Counted from the stretch's first letter, positions 20,045 to 29,959 are shown. The stretch is DNA of 64,000 nt from Sandaracinus amylolyticus (GCF_000737325.1 NZ_CP011125.1:2542001-2606000), one strand, 5' to 3'. Numbers and translations are program-made. The notes: generated from the letters alone by a model not told the origin.

Positions 20045-21710
20045 AGCCGAGGGCGCGCAGGCGCGCCTCGGTGCGCGCGAGATCGCCGCTCGATCCCCGC
20101 TCGCTGCGGTCGACGGCGGGCAGCTCGCGCGACGGAGCCGCGCCGCGCACCAACGCCTCGCGCAGCACACGCCCGGCGAGCTCGGCGCCCGGACGCACGT
20201 CGAGCCGCGCGAGCAGCGTCGCGGTCGCGTCGGCGATGCGCGCGTCGATCTCGCCGGCCGCGCGCACCCGCGGTCCCGCCGCGACGAAGAGGCCGCGCGC
20301 GCGATGGCTCCCCGGGAGCGATCGACCCTTGCGCCCGAGGTGCTCGCTCGGCGCGAGCTTGCGGAACGCGCCGGTGCCGGGCGGTGCGCTCGCCGACGGC
20401 AAGAGGTTCCACGAGTGCCCCCGATCGAGCGCGAGCTCGAGCAGCAGATCGGGCGCGCGGAACACGAAGGGCCCACGATAGAGCTCCTCGCGCGACCACA
20501 CGTTCGTGATCACGCGCTCACCGGTCCACGGATCGCGCAGCGCCTCCGCGAGCGACTCGACGCGCGCGCGCAGCGCGGGGACCTCGCGCGGATCGACGAC
20601 GCCCTCGGGCTCGCGCCCGCGCAGGTTGAAGTGCAGCGCCGGGAAGTAGTTGAGCTCGTCGGAGAACACGCGCGTCCGCGCGAAGTCGATCGCGCCGAAG
20701 CGCGCGCGCGACTCGAGCCGACCCGGCAGCGCCTGGCCCATCGCGCGGAACACGAGGTCGCGCCCGCGCGGGCCGAGCACGCCGAGGCCGAGGTCCTTGA
20801 TGCGCGCGACCGGGCTCGTGCCCTCGTGACCGGGCCGGAACGCGAGCAGCCCCGCCTCCGCGAGCGCGCGGTTCAGATACAGAACCTTGTCCGAGGCACC
20901 GCCCGATCCGTGATCGCTCACGATCGTGATCTCGACGCCCTCACCGGCGCGCGCGACGAGCGAGCCCACCGCGCGATCGAGCGCTTCGTACACCCGCGCG
21001 AGCCCGGTGCGCGCCTCGTCCGACACGCGATCGGGATGCCGCGGCGAGCTCGGATCGTGATGCGCCCAGAGGTGGTGCGACGCGGTGTCGCTCTCGCCGA
21101 AGTAGATCGCGAAGAGGTCCCACGCGCGCCGCTCGAGCATCCACGTCGCGAGCGCGACGCGCTCGTCGATGCGCGCGACGAGCTTGCCCGCGAGCGCGTC
21201 GTGCCAGCCCGGACGATCGGCATCGAACTCGTCCACGTCGCCCCAGCGGATCGCGCCGAAGCGCGCGCGCACCTCGCTCCACAGCGAAGGCGGCCACACG
21301 AACGAGCGATCCGCCTCGAACGCGACCGGCGAGTCCCAGCCGCTCACGAACGCGCCGTGCTCGAGGCGCTCGGGCGGCCACGTCGCGGGGAAGCCCAGCA
21401 CCGCGCACGCCATGCCGAGGCGATCGAGGCGCGCCGCGATCGTCGGGGCCTCGCGCACCGTGCCGCCGGCGAACCGCACGCTCGTCCCGTCGCGCACCGT
21501 GAAGTCGAACACGCCGTGCCCGCCGGGGTCGACGCCGGTGAGGAACGTCGTCCAGTTGGGCAGCGTCGCGGGCGGCATCACGCTGCGCAGGCGCGCCCAC
21601 GCGCCGCGCGCCATGAGCGCGTGCAGGTGCGGCAGGCGCGACGCGCCGAGCGCCGTGATCACGTCCACGTCGGCGCCGTCGAGCCCGATCACCAGCGCAC
21701 GCGTGCTCAT
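20034..21710 (-). CDS. alkaline-phosphatase-superfamily phosphodiesterase (type I PDE/nucleotide pyrophosphatase), copy 1
   Basis: 558 residues. Metal-binding and catalytic parts are all present: ALVIGLDGAD at the N terminus, the nucleophile threonine in PPATLPNWTTFLTG, FGESDTASHHLWAH, and VSDHGSGG. No signal peptide, so a cytoplasmic or unusual export route. Relatives cleave phosphodiester or pyrophosphate bonds, or move phosphate groups on glycans and lipids. It shares the fold with the next gene upstream, whose stop overlaps its ATG by 4 bp, and overlaps the glycosyltransferase downstream by 11 bp. The three genes form one operon, which suggests work on a surface glycan or lipid; this is inference. 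Confidence 0.9.
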   Translation of the reverse strand: MSTRALVIGLDGADVDVITALGASRLPHLHALMARGAWARLRSVMPPATLPNWTTFLTGVDPGGHGVFDFTVRDGTSVRFAGGTVREAPTIAARLDRLGMACAVLGFPATWPPERLEHGAFVSGWDSPVAFEADRSFVWPPSLWSEVRARFGAIRWGDVDEFDADRPGWHDALAGKLVARIDERVALATWMLERRAWDLFAIYFGESDTASHHLWAHHDPSSPRHPDRVSDEARTGLARVYEALDRAVGSLVARAGEGVEITIVSDHGSGGASDKVLYLNRALAEAGLLAFRPGHEGTSPVARIKDLGLGVLGPRGRDLVFRAMGQALPGRLESRARFGAIDFARTRVFSDELNYFPALHFNLRGREPEGVVDPREVPALRARVESLAEALRDPWTGERVITNVWSREELYRGPFVFRAPDLLLELALDRGHSWNLLPSASAPPGTGAFRKLAPSEHLGRKGRSLPGSHRARGLFVAAGPRVRAAGEIDARIADATATLLARLDVRPGAELAGRVLREALVRGAAPSRELPAVDRSERGSSGDLARTEARLRALGYVD

Positions 21711-23140
21711 CGCAGCCTCCTCAGATCACCGCCGAGCCAGCCCTCGGGCACGTCCACGCCGGAGAGCCGCAGCGCGCTCACGCCGACGTCGTGGATCGAT
21801 GCGCCCTCGACGCGTCCCGCGCGCGGCACCTCGGGCCCGGCGAGCACGAACATGCCGTCCCAGTCGTGGTTGCATCCATCCGCGCCACGACCGCGCGACG
21901 CGCCCGCTTCGTCGGGACCCGCGAACACGCGCCCGGTGCCCACCTCGCCGAGCGCGCGACGATCGAGATCGTCGAGGAACACCATGAGGTCGGGCGGCGT
22001 GCCGTTCGTCGCGCGGTACTCGCGCGAAGGGCGCACCACGCGGTTGCGCATCGCGCGCCCGTGCTCGTCGCGCATCGATACGAGCGCATCCTCGAGCGCA
22101 TCCAGCGAGCTCGCCTCGTCGCGCGGATCGATCGCGCCGTCGGGGAAGCGCCCCGCGACGTTGAGCACCACGCGCGCGAAGTACCCGCCCTCGGCCCACG
22201 CGCGGGTGCGCGGCCAGTCGACGTCCGCGTGCTCGATCGTGCACGGCGCGTCGGGCTCGCGCCGCAGCACGAGCCATCCCTCGCGGCGCAGCCACTCGTT
22301 CAGGTACACGCCGCCGCGCAGCGGGCGCGCGCCGTGATCGCTCACGAGCATCACGGTGACGTCGCGCCCCGCGCGCTCCATCAGCCGTCCGATGCGCGCG
22401 TCGAGGAACGCGTAGAAGTCGCGCGCGTCGCGCACCCGCGGCGAGCTCGGATCGTGCCGCGGATCGCTGGGATCGAGCGCGGGCCACATCGCGTGGTGCA
22501 GTCGATCGGTGCCCATCTCGACCATCATCAAGAGGTCGGGGCGCTGCGTCGCGAGCACGTGCTCGGCGACGTCGAAGTGCTGCGTCGCCGCGTCGTGCAG
22601 CGCGTCGATCAGCGCGTCGTCGCTCTGGTCCGAATGGGACGCGGTGCCGTGCGGCACGTCGGGCGTGTGCGGGCCGAAGCGCGCCGCGAGCTCGGCGCCG
22701 AGCGACGTGGGCCAGGTGTGCGCCTCGTCGGCGCCCGGCGTGAGCAGGCACGAGACCATCGTGCCGTTCACGATCTCGCGCGGCGGCCAGGTCGGCGGCA
22801 CGTACAGCGCAGCGCTGCGACGTCCCGCCGCGCCGAGCACGTCCCACACGCGCGGCGCGCGCACGTCGTCGGCGGTCGCGACGCGCAGCGCGCGCGAGCC
22901 CGGCACGCGGTTGCGGAAGCCGTAGATGCCGAGCTCGCCGGGATCGCGCCCCGAGACCATGCACGCCCACGCCGGCATCGTGATCGGCGGCACCGTCGAG
23001 CGGAGCGCGCCGTAGGTCCCGCGCGCACGCAAGGAGCCGATCACCGGCAGGTGTGCGTGCAGTCGATCGAAGACGAGCGCAGGCGGCGCGCAGTCGAGGC
23101 CGAGGACCAGGAGCACGCGGCGGCCTACCACGTCCTCCAC
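21707..23140 (-). CDS. alkaline-phosphatase-superfamily phosphodiesterase, copy 2
   Basis: 477 residues from a GTG at 23140; a second GTG 9 bp on (23131), with GGAGGAC before it, is as likely. Key segments: LLVLGLDCAPPALVFD, the nucleophile threonine in PPITMPAWACMVSG, ARPDLLMMVEMGTDRLHH-like metal region (LMMVEMGTDRLHHAMW), and VSDHGARPL. It keeps the same catalytic layout as copy 1 but is shorter and clearly diverged, so the duplication is old. It is the first gene of the operon; the divergent scaffold-protein gene starts at 23304. Confidence 0.88.
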   Translation of the reverse strand: MEDVVGRRVLLVLGLDCAPPALVFDRLHAHLPVIGSLRARGTYGALRSTVPPITMPAWACMVSGRDPGELGIYGFRNRVPGSRALRVATADDVRAPRVWDVLGAAGRRSAALYVPPTWPPREIVNGTMVSCLLTPGADEAHTWPTSLGAELAARFGPHTPDVPHGTASHSDQSDDALIDALHDAATQHFDVAEHVLATQRPDLLMMVEMGTDRLHHAMWPALDPSDPRHDPSSPRVRDARDFYAFLDARIGRLMERAGRDVTVMLVSDHGARPLRGGVYLNEWLRREGWLVLRREPDAPCTIEHADVDWPRTRAWAEGGYFARVVLNVAGRFPDGAIDPRDEASSLDALEDALVSMRDEHGRAMRNRVVRPSREYRATNGTPPDLMVFLDDLDRRALGEVGTGRVFAGPDEAGASRGRGADGCNHDWDGMFVLAGPEVPRAGRVEGASIHDVGVSALRLSGVDVPEGWLGGDLRRLR

Positions 23141-23303
23141 GCCTCCGGGAGCCCGATCGAGCGCCCGCGCGATGGGATCTTCCGCACCCGGGCATGCAGG
23201 CAGGAGGAGCTGCCGATCCCGGCGGTCCGGGCGCTCGCGTCGGAAATCGGCGAGAGCGTGCAGCTTTCCGTTATCCTCGTCCGGTCGGAGCCCGTTCCTC
23301 CCG

Positions 23304-26300
23304 ATGAACTCGCCGAGCAAGCGCGCCGCGCCTCTCACCCGGTCCGGCGACGATCGTCCGACCGTGCTCCTCGTCGGAGGCGGCGATCGGATGCAGGAGG
23401 CGCTCGCGAGCGCGCTCGAGCGGCACGCGGTCTCGGTGGAGCAGGCGAGCACGCCGAGCGCGGTCGACGCCGTGTTCGTCGGCGCGCCCGATCTCGTGAT
23501 GTTGCTCGGCGACGCAGCCGACGACGACGGCAGCGCGGTGCTCGCGCGGCTCGCGGCGAACGTCGCGACCGCGGTGGTCCCGGTCGCGATCCTCGGCGGC
23601 GACGCGGCGCTCGATCGCAGGCTGCAGGCGTTCCGCTTCGGCGCGGTCGCGGTGGTCGAGCGCAGCGCGAGCGTCGACGCGATGGCGCGTCGCATCGCGG
23701 AGCTCGCGCACGAGCTGCCGGAGCGCTCCGGCGAGACCGCGGGTGAGCTCGGCGAGGCGAGCCTCGACGAGGTCGTCGAGCTCTTCTCGCGCCGGCTGCG
23801 CAGCGGGATCCTCGCGGTGACCACGCCGGGCACCGAAGAGGGCGCGCGCATCGTGCTGCGCGGGGATCGCCCGGTGACCGAGGCGATCGAGGAGTTCGTG
23901 CAGCGCATCCGCCCGCTGGTGAGCCGCGCGGAGCCGCTGGTCTGGGAGTTCCAGGAGTCGCCGACGGGCAAGCTACGCCAGCTCGATCTCGGCGAGCCCT
24001 CGGGCGAGATCGATCTCGGCGCGGTGTTCGGTGATCGCCGCATCGTGCTCGTCGAGCGCAGCCCGGCGCGCGCGGACGACCTCGTGCAGTCGCTGCGTCA
24101 GCGCGGCGCGCACGTCGTGGTGATCGACGGCGAGGGCACGAACGTCGCGAAGGCGCGCTCGATCGATCCCGACGTCGTGGTGGTCGACGTCGACGGAGTC
24201 GGCGGCTGGGCCGCGAGCACGATGCGCACGATCCGGCGCGACACGCGGCTGCGCTGGGCGTCGCTGCTCGTCGTGCGCGCGCAGGAGCTGTGGCCCGAGA
24301 GCGCGCCCGAGCCCGACGTGGTGCGGCTCGCGGCCGGTCTGCGCCCGCTGATCGAAGCGGACGACGCGATCGCACGGCGCGCGCGCGACGCGAAGACGCC
24401 GTTCGAGCTGCGCATGGAGACGACGGGCCCGGCGCGCATGCTGCGCGCGCTGGCGCGCACGCAGCGCACGCTGCACCTGACGGTGCGGCACCGCCGCGCG
24501 CAGATCGCGATCGACGTCGCGGAGGGTCTGCTGGTCGGCGCGAGCGCGAAGCTCGAGGGCGCGACGCCGAGTGCCGAGAAGACGGAAGTGCTGGGCGCGA
24601 CGGCGCTCGCGGCGCTGCTCGCGCTGGGCTCGGGGCGCGTGCGCGTCGAGCCGCGCACCGCGCCGTCGCTCGCGAACCTGATGGCCCCCGTCGACGCGGC
24701 GATCGCGGCGGCGGATCGCGAGACGCCGCCGCTACGTCCCTCGCTGCCGCCCGCGAGCATGCCGCCGCCTGCGACGCCCGGCGCGATGGGGCGACCGCTC
24801 GGGATCACGGTGCCGCGCCCGCCCGGCGCGCCTGCACTGCACGTCCCGCCGCCCGCGGCGGCGCCGGCAGTCGCGAGCACGGCGCGGTCGAGCGATCCGC
24901 GCGAGCTGGTGCAGCAGCTCGAGTCCCTGCTCGACAAGCTGCGCGCGACGCTGCCCCTCGACGTCGCCGCGCCCAGCGGCGCCCCGGCGGCTCCCACCCG
25001 CGCGGCGGCCGCGCCCGCGCCGGCATCGATCGCCGCGCCCGCACCGGCCGCGCCGGCACCGGCATCGATCGCTGCGCCCGCAACGCCGGCACCGCGGTCG
25101 ATCGCTGCGCCCGCACCCGCAGCGGCATCGATCGCGCCTGCCGAGGCACCGCCTGCTGCGCTCAGCGCGGCGCCCCGCCCTCGCACCGCGGCGAACGCGC
25201 CCGCGCCCGGCTTCACCCGCGCGAAGAAGAAGACGATCGTCGGCCTCGCGCCGCCCTCGTCGCCGCCGCCCGCGCCCGAGCCCGCGGCCGCGCCCGCCGC
25301 CGCTCCGACCGCGTCGCTGCGTCCGCCGATCCCGCTCGACGAGATCCTCGGCGAGGAGCCGACGCGCGAGGTCGCGCCGCTCGAGATCAACGCGCTCGCC
25401 GCGGCCGCGCGCGCGGGGCTCGCGCCCGTCGATCCCCGCCACGTGCCGGAGCCGCTGCCCACGACGCGCGCGCAGCCGAAGAGCGCGCTTCCCGCGCCGA
25501 AGCTCTCGGTGACCGAGCTCGCCGCGGTCCCGAGCCCGACGCGCGCCGTGCCCCCGCCCGCGATGCCCGAGCCCGAAGCGCTCGCGTCGACGCCGGAGCC
25601 GCCCGCGCACGCGCCGTCGCCGAGCACCGCGCCGGAGCGCTCGGTCGAGATCGATCCGTCGTTCGATCTCGACGTCGCGCTCGCGCAGCTCCCGAGCGTG
25701 CCGCCCTCGGCCGGCGCCGAGCCGATCGAGCTCGCGCCGCAGCCCACGTCGGCGGCGCCTCCGTACTCGCCGGTGTCGGCCGCCGCGCCGAGCCTCGCGC
25801 CGGTGCCCGCGATCCCGACCCCGCGTCTGCCATCGGAGGAGACGACGCTGATGCCGGCGCGACGCAAGCGCGCGCCGTCGATCCTGCTCGCGCCCTTCGC
25901 GCTCGTCCTCGTGCTCGCGATCGTGAGCCTCGGCGCGTACGTCGCGTACGCGCGCGGCCTCATCGGCGCGACCGCGGCGGAGCCCACGCAGCAGCTCCCG
26001 GTCGTCACGGCGCGCCCGACCGAGCTCGCGGGCGTGCGTCCGACCGCGACGACGTCGGCGCCCGTCACGCCGCCGCCCGACCCCGAGGTCGAGGCCGAGA
26101 TCGCCACGCCGCCGGTGGTGATCGAGCCCGAGGTCGAACCCGAGGTCGAAGTCGAGCTCGAACCCGCGACCGAGCCCGAGCCCGACGTCGAGGCCGGGGC
26201 AGACGTCGACCCCGAGCCCGAGGGCGAGCAGCGCTCGCCGACGGACCAGCTGATCGCGCGCGCGAATTTCCGGCGCAACAACGGCGAGCTGCAGGCCGCC

Positions 26301-26576
26301 GAGGGCGACTACCTGCGCGTGCTGCGCACCGATCCGCGCAACGCGCGCGCGATCGCGGGTCTGGTCCGGCTGCACATGGCGCGTCGCGACGCGCGCGCTG
26401 CGACGCAGTGGGCGCGCCGTCTCGTCGCAGCACGCCCGAACCTTCCCGCGAACCACGTGCTGCTCGGGGACGCGCTGATGCTCGGTGGTGATCGCGACGG
26501 CGCACGCCGCGCGTGGCAGCACGCGCTCCAGATCAGCCCGGGCTTCCGCGACGCGCGCCGCCGCCTCGGCGAGTGA
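23304..26576 (+). CDS. large multidomain scaffold: two receiver-like domains, Pro/Ala linker, membrane helix, TPR
   Basis: 1,090 residues from the ATG at 23304. Residues about 20-130 and 240-330 look like degenerate response-regulator receiver domains (PTVLLVGGGDRM; RRIVLVERSPARADDL), in which the phospho-acceptor Asp region reads DLVMLLGD and DVVVVDVDGV. A DUF4388-like region lies between (ASLDEVVELFSRRLRSGIL) and again at about 370-470. Then come about 380 residues of Pro/Ala-rich linker with repeated PAPASIAAPA units, one membrane helix (about 860-885), an acidic Glu/Pro spacer, and TPR-like repeats at the C terminus. It may join cytoplasmic signalling to an envelope partner. Many myxobacterial gliding and polarity proteins have this shape, but I cannot name the function. 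Confidence 0.88.
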   Translation: MNSPSKRAAPLTRSGDDRPTVLLVGGGDRMQEALASALERHAVSVEQASTPSAVDAVFVGAPDLVMLLGDAADDDGSAVLARLAANVATAVVPVAILGGDAALDRRLQAFRFGAVAVVERSASVDAMARRIAELAHELPERSGETAGELGEASLDEVVELFSRRLRSGILAVTTPGTEEGARIVLRGDRPVTEAIEEFVQRIRPLVSRAEPLVWEFQESPTGKLRQLDLGEPSGEIDLGAVFGDRRIVLVERSPARADDLVQSLRQRGAHVVVIDGEGTNVAKARSIDPDVVVVDVDGVGGWAASTMRTIRRDTRLRWASLLVVRAQELWPESAPEPDVVRLAAGLRPLIEADDAIARRARDAKTPFELRMETTGPARMLRALARTQRTLHLTVRHRRAQIAIDVAEGLLVGASAKLEGATPSAEKTEVLGATALAALLALGSGRVRVEPRTAPSLANLMAPVDAAIAAADRETPPLRPSLPPASMPPPATPGAMGRPLGITVPRPPGAPALHVPPPAAAPAVASTARSSDPRELVQQLESLLDKLRATLPLDVAAPSGAPAAPTRAAAAPAPASIAAPAPAAPAPASIAAPATPAPRSIAAPAPAAASIAPAEAPPAALSAAPRPRTAANAPAPGFTRAKKKTIVGLAPPSSPPPAPEPAAAPAAAPTASLRPPIPLDEILGEEPTREVAPLEINALAAAARAGLAPVDPRHVPEPLPTTRAQPKSALPAPKLSVTELAAVPSPTRAVPPPAMPEPEALASTPEPPAHAPSPSTAPERSVEIDPSFDLDVALAQLPSVPPSAGAEPIELAPQPTSAAPPYSPVSAAAPSLAPVPAIPTPRLPSEETTLMPARRKRAPSILLAPFALVLVLAIVSLGAYVAYARGLIGATAAEPTQQLPVVTARPTELAGVRPTATTSAPVTPPPDPEVEAEIATPPVVIEPEVEPEVEVELEPATEPEPDVEAGADVDPEPEGEQRSPTDQLIARANFRRNNGELQAAEGDYLRVLRTDPRNARAIAGLVRLHMARRDARAATQWARRLVAARPNLPANHVLLGDALMLGGDRDGARRAWQHALQISPGFRDARRRLGE

Positions 26577-26589
26577 TCGAGCGCGCCGG

Positions 26590-27324
26590 TCAGCGCGGCT
26601 TGTGGCGCGCGACGATGCGATCACGCCACGCCAGCAGATCCTCGTGCTCGCGCGCGAGCGTCTCGTCGGTCCACGCCGCGCGCGTCGCCTCGCCGAGCGG
26701 CGCGAGGTGCTCCGACGGACGCACGACCTGCAGCGCCGCCGCCATCGCGACGTCCGCGAAGCTCGGCTCGCCGATCACGTGCTCGCCGCGCTCGAGCGCC
26801 TCGCGCAGCTTGCGGAGCGTCCATCGGATCGTGCCGCGATCCTGCTCCGCCTCCTCGGCGCGCACCCCGTGCTTGCGCACGAGGTACCTCAGCGTCGCGT
26901 CGGCCGCGGGCAGCGACGCGCGCCGGAGCGCACGCGGGATCCACGGCGGCATGCTCTCCTCGAGCGCGCTCGGGCTCTTCTGCATGCGCGGGGTGAGCAG
27001 CGCGCGCCCTGCGCGCATCACCACGTCGGAGAGCCCGGTCCAGTGCACGACGTCGGCCTCGCGCCCCTCGGGGAAGAGCGGCGTGCCGCTCCCGACGCGG
27101 TCCGCGTGGCGCGCGATCGCGACCGACTCGCGCACCACGAGCGTGCCCTCGAACAGCACCGGCACGGTGACCGCGCCGCGCGGCCAGCCCATGCGCGCGC
27201 GCAGCACGGGCTCGCCCAGCATCGGCGTGTAGATCTCGTACTCGTACTCGAGCGCGTGGTGATCGAGCGCCCAGCGCGCTTGGATCGACCAGGGCGAGTA
27301 GGGCATCGCGACGAGCCGGCGCAT
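26590..27324 (-). CDS. glutathione S-transferase family protein
   Basis: 244 residues with an N-terminal thioredoxin-like domain (MPYSPWSIQARWALDHH, in which the serine after Tyr is a candidate catalytic residue, and VTVPVLFEGTLVVRESVAIA with the cis-Pro loop and the glutathione-binding ES) and a C-terminal helical domain (GEPSFADVAMAAALQVV, the usual N-capping motif). It is complete. Substrate unknown. The two-gene block is divergent from the 3-hydroxyacyl-CoA dehydrogenase, with 95 bp between, and convergent with the scaffold gene, with 13 bp between stop codons. Confidence 0.92.
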   Translation of the reverse strand: MRRLVAMPYSPWSIQARWALDHHALEYEYEIYTPMLGEPVLRARMGWPRGAVTVPVLFEGTLVVRESVAIARHADRVGSGTPLFPEGREADVVHWTGLSDVVMRAGRALLTPRMQKSPSALEESMPPWIPRALRRASLPAADATLRYLVRKHGVRAEEAEQDRGTIRWTLRKLREALERGEHVIGEPSFADVAMAAALQVVRPSEHLAPLGEATRAAWTDETLAREHEDLLAWRDRIVARHKPR

Positions 27325-27419
27325 GGCGCGCGGACTCTATCGCAATCTCCGCTCGCGTGAGAGATCGCGCCGCAACGCCCGGACGAGCGTGGTACCGCGG
27401 CGTTCGGAGGACGAGGCGG

Positions 27420-28289
27420 ATGAGCGAGATCGCGAAGGTGGTGGTGGTCGGCGCGGGCACGATGGGCCACGGCATCGCGCAGGTCTGCGCGCAGAGCGGT
27501 CTGCGCGTGACGCTCACCGACGTCAGCGAGGGCGCAGTCGCCAAGGGCGTGAGCGCGATCGACAAGAGCCTCGAGCGCATGGTGCAGAAGGGCAAGCTCG
27601 CCGCCGAAGCGCGCGAGCGCGCGCGCGCCGCGATCGCCACCTCCACCGATCCCGCGGGCGCGAGCGCCGACGCCGATCTCGTGATCGAGGCCGTGCCCGA
27701 GAACATGGCGCTGAAGCTCGATCTCTTCCGCGCGATCTCGGCGCGCGCGCCCTCGCACACGATCTTCGGCACCAACACCTCATCGCTCAGCGTCACCGAG
27801 ATCGCGGGCGCGACGAACGATGCGGCGCGCGTGATCGGCCTCCACTTCTTCAACCCGGTGCCGGTGATGGAGCTGCTCGAGATCGTGCGCGGCCTCGGCA
27901 CGAGCGACGCGACGACCGACGCGGCGCGCGCGTTCGCGTCGCGCATCGGCAAGCGCCCGATCGTCGTGAAGGACTCGCCCGGATTCGCGACGAGCCGCCT
28001 CGGCGTGATCCTCGGCTGCGAAGCGATCCGCATGCTCGAGACCGGCGTGGCGAGCGCGGAGGACATCGACGCCGCGATGGAGCTCGGCTACCGCCACCCG
28101 ATGGGCCCGCTGCGCCTGACCGATCTCGTCGGGCTCGACGTGCGCCTCGCGATCCTCGAGCACCTGCACCGCGAGCTCGGCGAGCAGTTCCGTCCGCCGG
28201 CGCTGCTGCGCCAGATGGTGCGCGCGGGGCGCCTCGGGAAGAAGGTCGGCCGCGGCTTCTACGAGTATCCGGCCGACGAGAAGAAGTGA
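27420..28289 (+). CDS. 3-hydroxyacyl-CoA (3-hydroxybutyryl-CoA) dehydrogenase
   Basis: 289 residues, typical single-domain length. NAD-binding loop GAGTMGHGIAQ at about 10-20; catalytic histidine in VIGLHFFNPVPVM; serine/asparagine region in NTSSLSVTEI; KDSPGF and the C-terminal helical domain YRHPMGPLRLTDLVGLD. It oxidises (S)-3-hydroxyacyl-CoA to the 3-keto form with NAD in fatty-acid breakdown or butyrate-type metabolism. The ATG at 27420 follows GGAGGACGAGG. It is the only beta-oxidation gene at this locus; others lie at 54.5-58.8 kb. Confidence 0.96.
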   Translation: MSEIAKVVVVGAGTMGHGIAQVCAQSGLRVTLTDVSEGAVAKGVSAIDKSLERMVQKGKLAAEARERARAAIATSTDPAGASADADLVIEAVPENMALKLDLFRAISARAPSHTIFGTNTSSLSVTEIAGATNDAARVIGLHFFNPVPVMELLEIVRGLGTSDATTDAARAFASRIGKRPIVVKDSPGFATSRLGVILGCEAIRMLETGVASAEDIDAAMELGYRHPMGPLRLTDLVGLDVRLAILEHLHRELGEQFRPPALLRQMVRAGRLGKKVGRGFYEYPADEKK

Positions 28290-28387
28290 GCCGGGCTCAT
28301 TTCCGTCGGGCGTCGATCGATCCGCTCGCTCCGTTCCTCACAGGACCCTCGTTGCGCTCGCACGCGTGACGCTTCTATCGTCGTCGG

Positions 28388-29959
28388 ATGCCTCGCTCTC
28401 GACGTTCGCGAGCGCTCGTCGTCGCCGCGTGCGCGCTCGCGCTCGGATGCGTCGGCGAGCTCGACGCGGGCGCGGCGGGCCCGGCGCCGCCCCAGGCGTG
28501 TGATCCAGGCACGATCGGTGCGCCGGTGCCGATGCGTCGCCTCACCGCGGAGCAGGTCGAGCGCACCGTGCGCGACGTGCTCGAGCTGCCGGCGAGCGAG
28601 CCGCTCGCGGTGCCCGACGAGCGGCTCTTCCACTACCGGAGCAACATCTCGAGCGCGATCGACGTCGCGATGGCGCGCGGCTACCTCGACTTCGCGGAGT
28701 CGAGCGCGTCGCGCGCGGACGTCTCGCGCTGCTCGTCGAGCGATGCATGCCTCGGGTGGCTGCTCGACGACGTGGGACTGCGCCTCTTCCGCAGGCCGCT
28801 GCGCGACGACGAGCGCGCGCGGTACGGCGCGCTCTACGCGGACGCGAGCACGCACGTGGGCGCGACCGAGGGCGCGCGCTGGGTGCTCGAGGCGATGCTC
28901 CAGAGCCCGACGTTCCTCTACCTCGACGAGGGCACCGACGAAGACGGGCTGCTCGACGATCACGCGCTCGCGTCGCGCCTCGCGCTGACGCTCTGGGGCG
29001 CGGGGCCCGATCGCGAGCTGCTCGACGTCGCGGCCGCCGGCGGCCTCTCGAGCGCGGAGGACGTGCGCGCGCAGGCGGAGCGAATGCTCGACGATCCGCG
29101 CAGCGAAGGCGGGCTCTCCGACTTCGTCGATCAGTGGCTCGAGCTGCATCGCCTCGACAGCACCAGCGCGCGACCCGACATCGCCGCGCTCGGTCCCGAC
29201 GTGCTCGCGGCGCTGCGCAGTGAGCCCTCCGCGTTCTTCCGCGACGCGGTGGTCGGCGGCCGGGGGCTGCGCGCGCTGCTCACGTCGAGCGAGACGCCGT
29301 CCTTCGACGCGCTCGCGTCGATCTACGGCGACGACGTCGTCGAGGAGCGCGACGGAACGCGCGTGCTCGATCCCGAGTGGCGCGCCGGCATCCTCACGCT
29401 GCCCGGCGTGCAGGCTGCGCTCTCCCATGCCGAGTCGACGTCGCCGACGCTGCGCGGCTACGCGGTGCTCGCGGGCTTCCTCTGCACGCCGCCGGGCCCG
29501 CCGCCCGCGGGCGTGAGCGTCACGCTGCCGCCGCCGATGCCGGGCGCGACCACGCGCGAGCGCCTCGAGCTGCACTTCAGCAACGAGACGTGCGGCGCGT
29601 GCCACCGCACCATGGACGGGATCGGCTTCGCGTTCGAGCGCTACGACTGGCTCGGGCGCTCGCGCGATCACGAGGGCGATCGCGAGATCGACGACACCGG
29701 CACGTTCGCGCTGGGCGGCCGCGAGATCACCGTCGACGGCGCGATCGAGCTCGCCGATCACATGGCCGACGACGCCGCGGTCGCGCAGTGCATCGCGCGG
29801 CAGTGGACGCAGTACGCGACGGGCATCCCGACGACGAGCGCGACCTCGTGCCTCGTCGACGGCATGGCGCGCGACCTGCGCGGCGACACTGGGCTCCGCG
29901 AGATGATCCTCGCGCAGGTGACGTCGGACTGGTTCCGTCGTGGAGGCGAGGCGCGATGA
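28388..29959 (+). CDS. DUF1592/DUF1588-family lipoprotein with c-type haem-like motif
   Basis: 523 residues. A lipoprotein signal peptide ends ALGC with cysteine 21. The protein follows the domain order seen in planctomycete and myxobacterial cytochrome-like proteins: a DUF1587-like start (MRRLTAEQVERTVRDVL), DUF1595/1592 in the middle (FRRPLRDDERARY; LASRLALTLWGAGPD) and DUF1588 with CGACH followed by RTMDGIGFAFERYD, a possible c-type haem site, then DUF1585 at the C terminus. The start is an ATG at 28388. Its stop overlaps the ATG of the DUF1552 gene, the usual partner. Activity not established for the family. Confidence 0.92.
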   Translation: MPRSRRSRALVVAACALALGCVGELDAGAAGPAPPQACDPGTIGAPVPMRRLTAEQVERTVRDVLELPASEPLAVPDERLFHYRSNISSAIDVAMARGYLDFAESSASRADVSRCSSSDACLGWLLDDVGLRLFRRPLRDDERARYGALYADASTHVGATEGARWVLEAMLQSPTFLYLDEGTDEDGLLDDHALASRLALTLWGAGPDRELLDVAAAGGLSSAEDVRAQAERMLDDPRSEGGLSDFVDQWLELHRLDSTSARPDIAALGPDVLAALRSEPSAFFRDAVVGGRGLRALLTSSETPSFDALASIYGDDVVEERDGTRVLDPEWRAGILTLPGVQAALSHAESTSPTLRGYAVLAGFLCTPPGPPPAGVSVTLPPPMPGATTRERLELHFSNETCGACHRTMDGIGFAFERYDWLGRSRDHEGDREIDDTGTFALGGREITVDGAIELADHMADDAAVAQCIARQWTQYATGIPTTSATSCLVDGMARDLRGDTGLREMILAQVTSDWFRRGGEAR

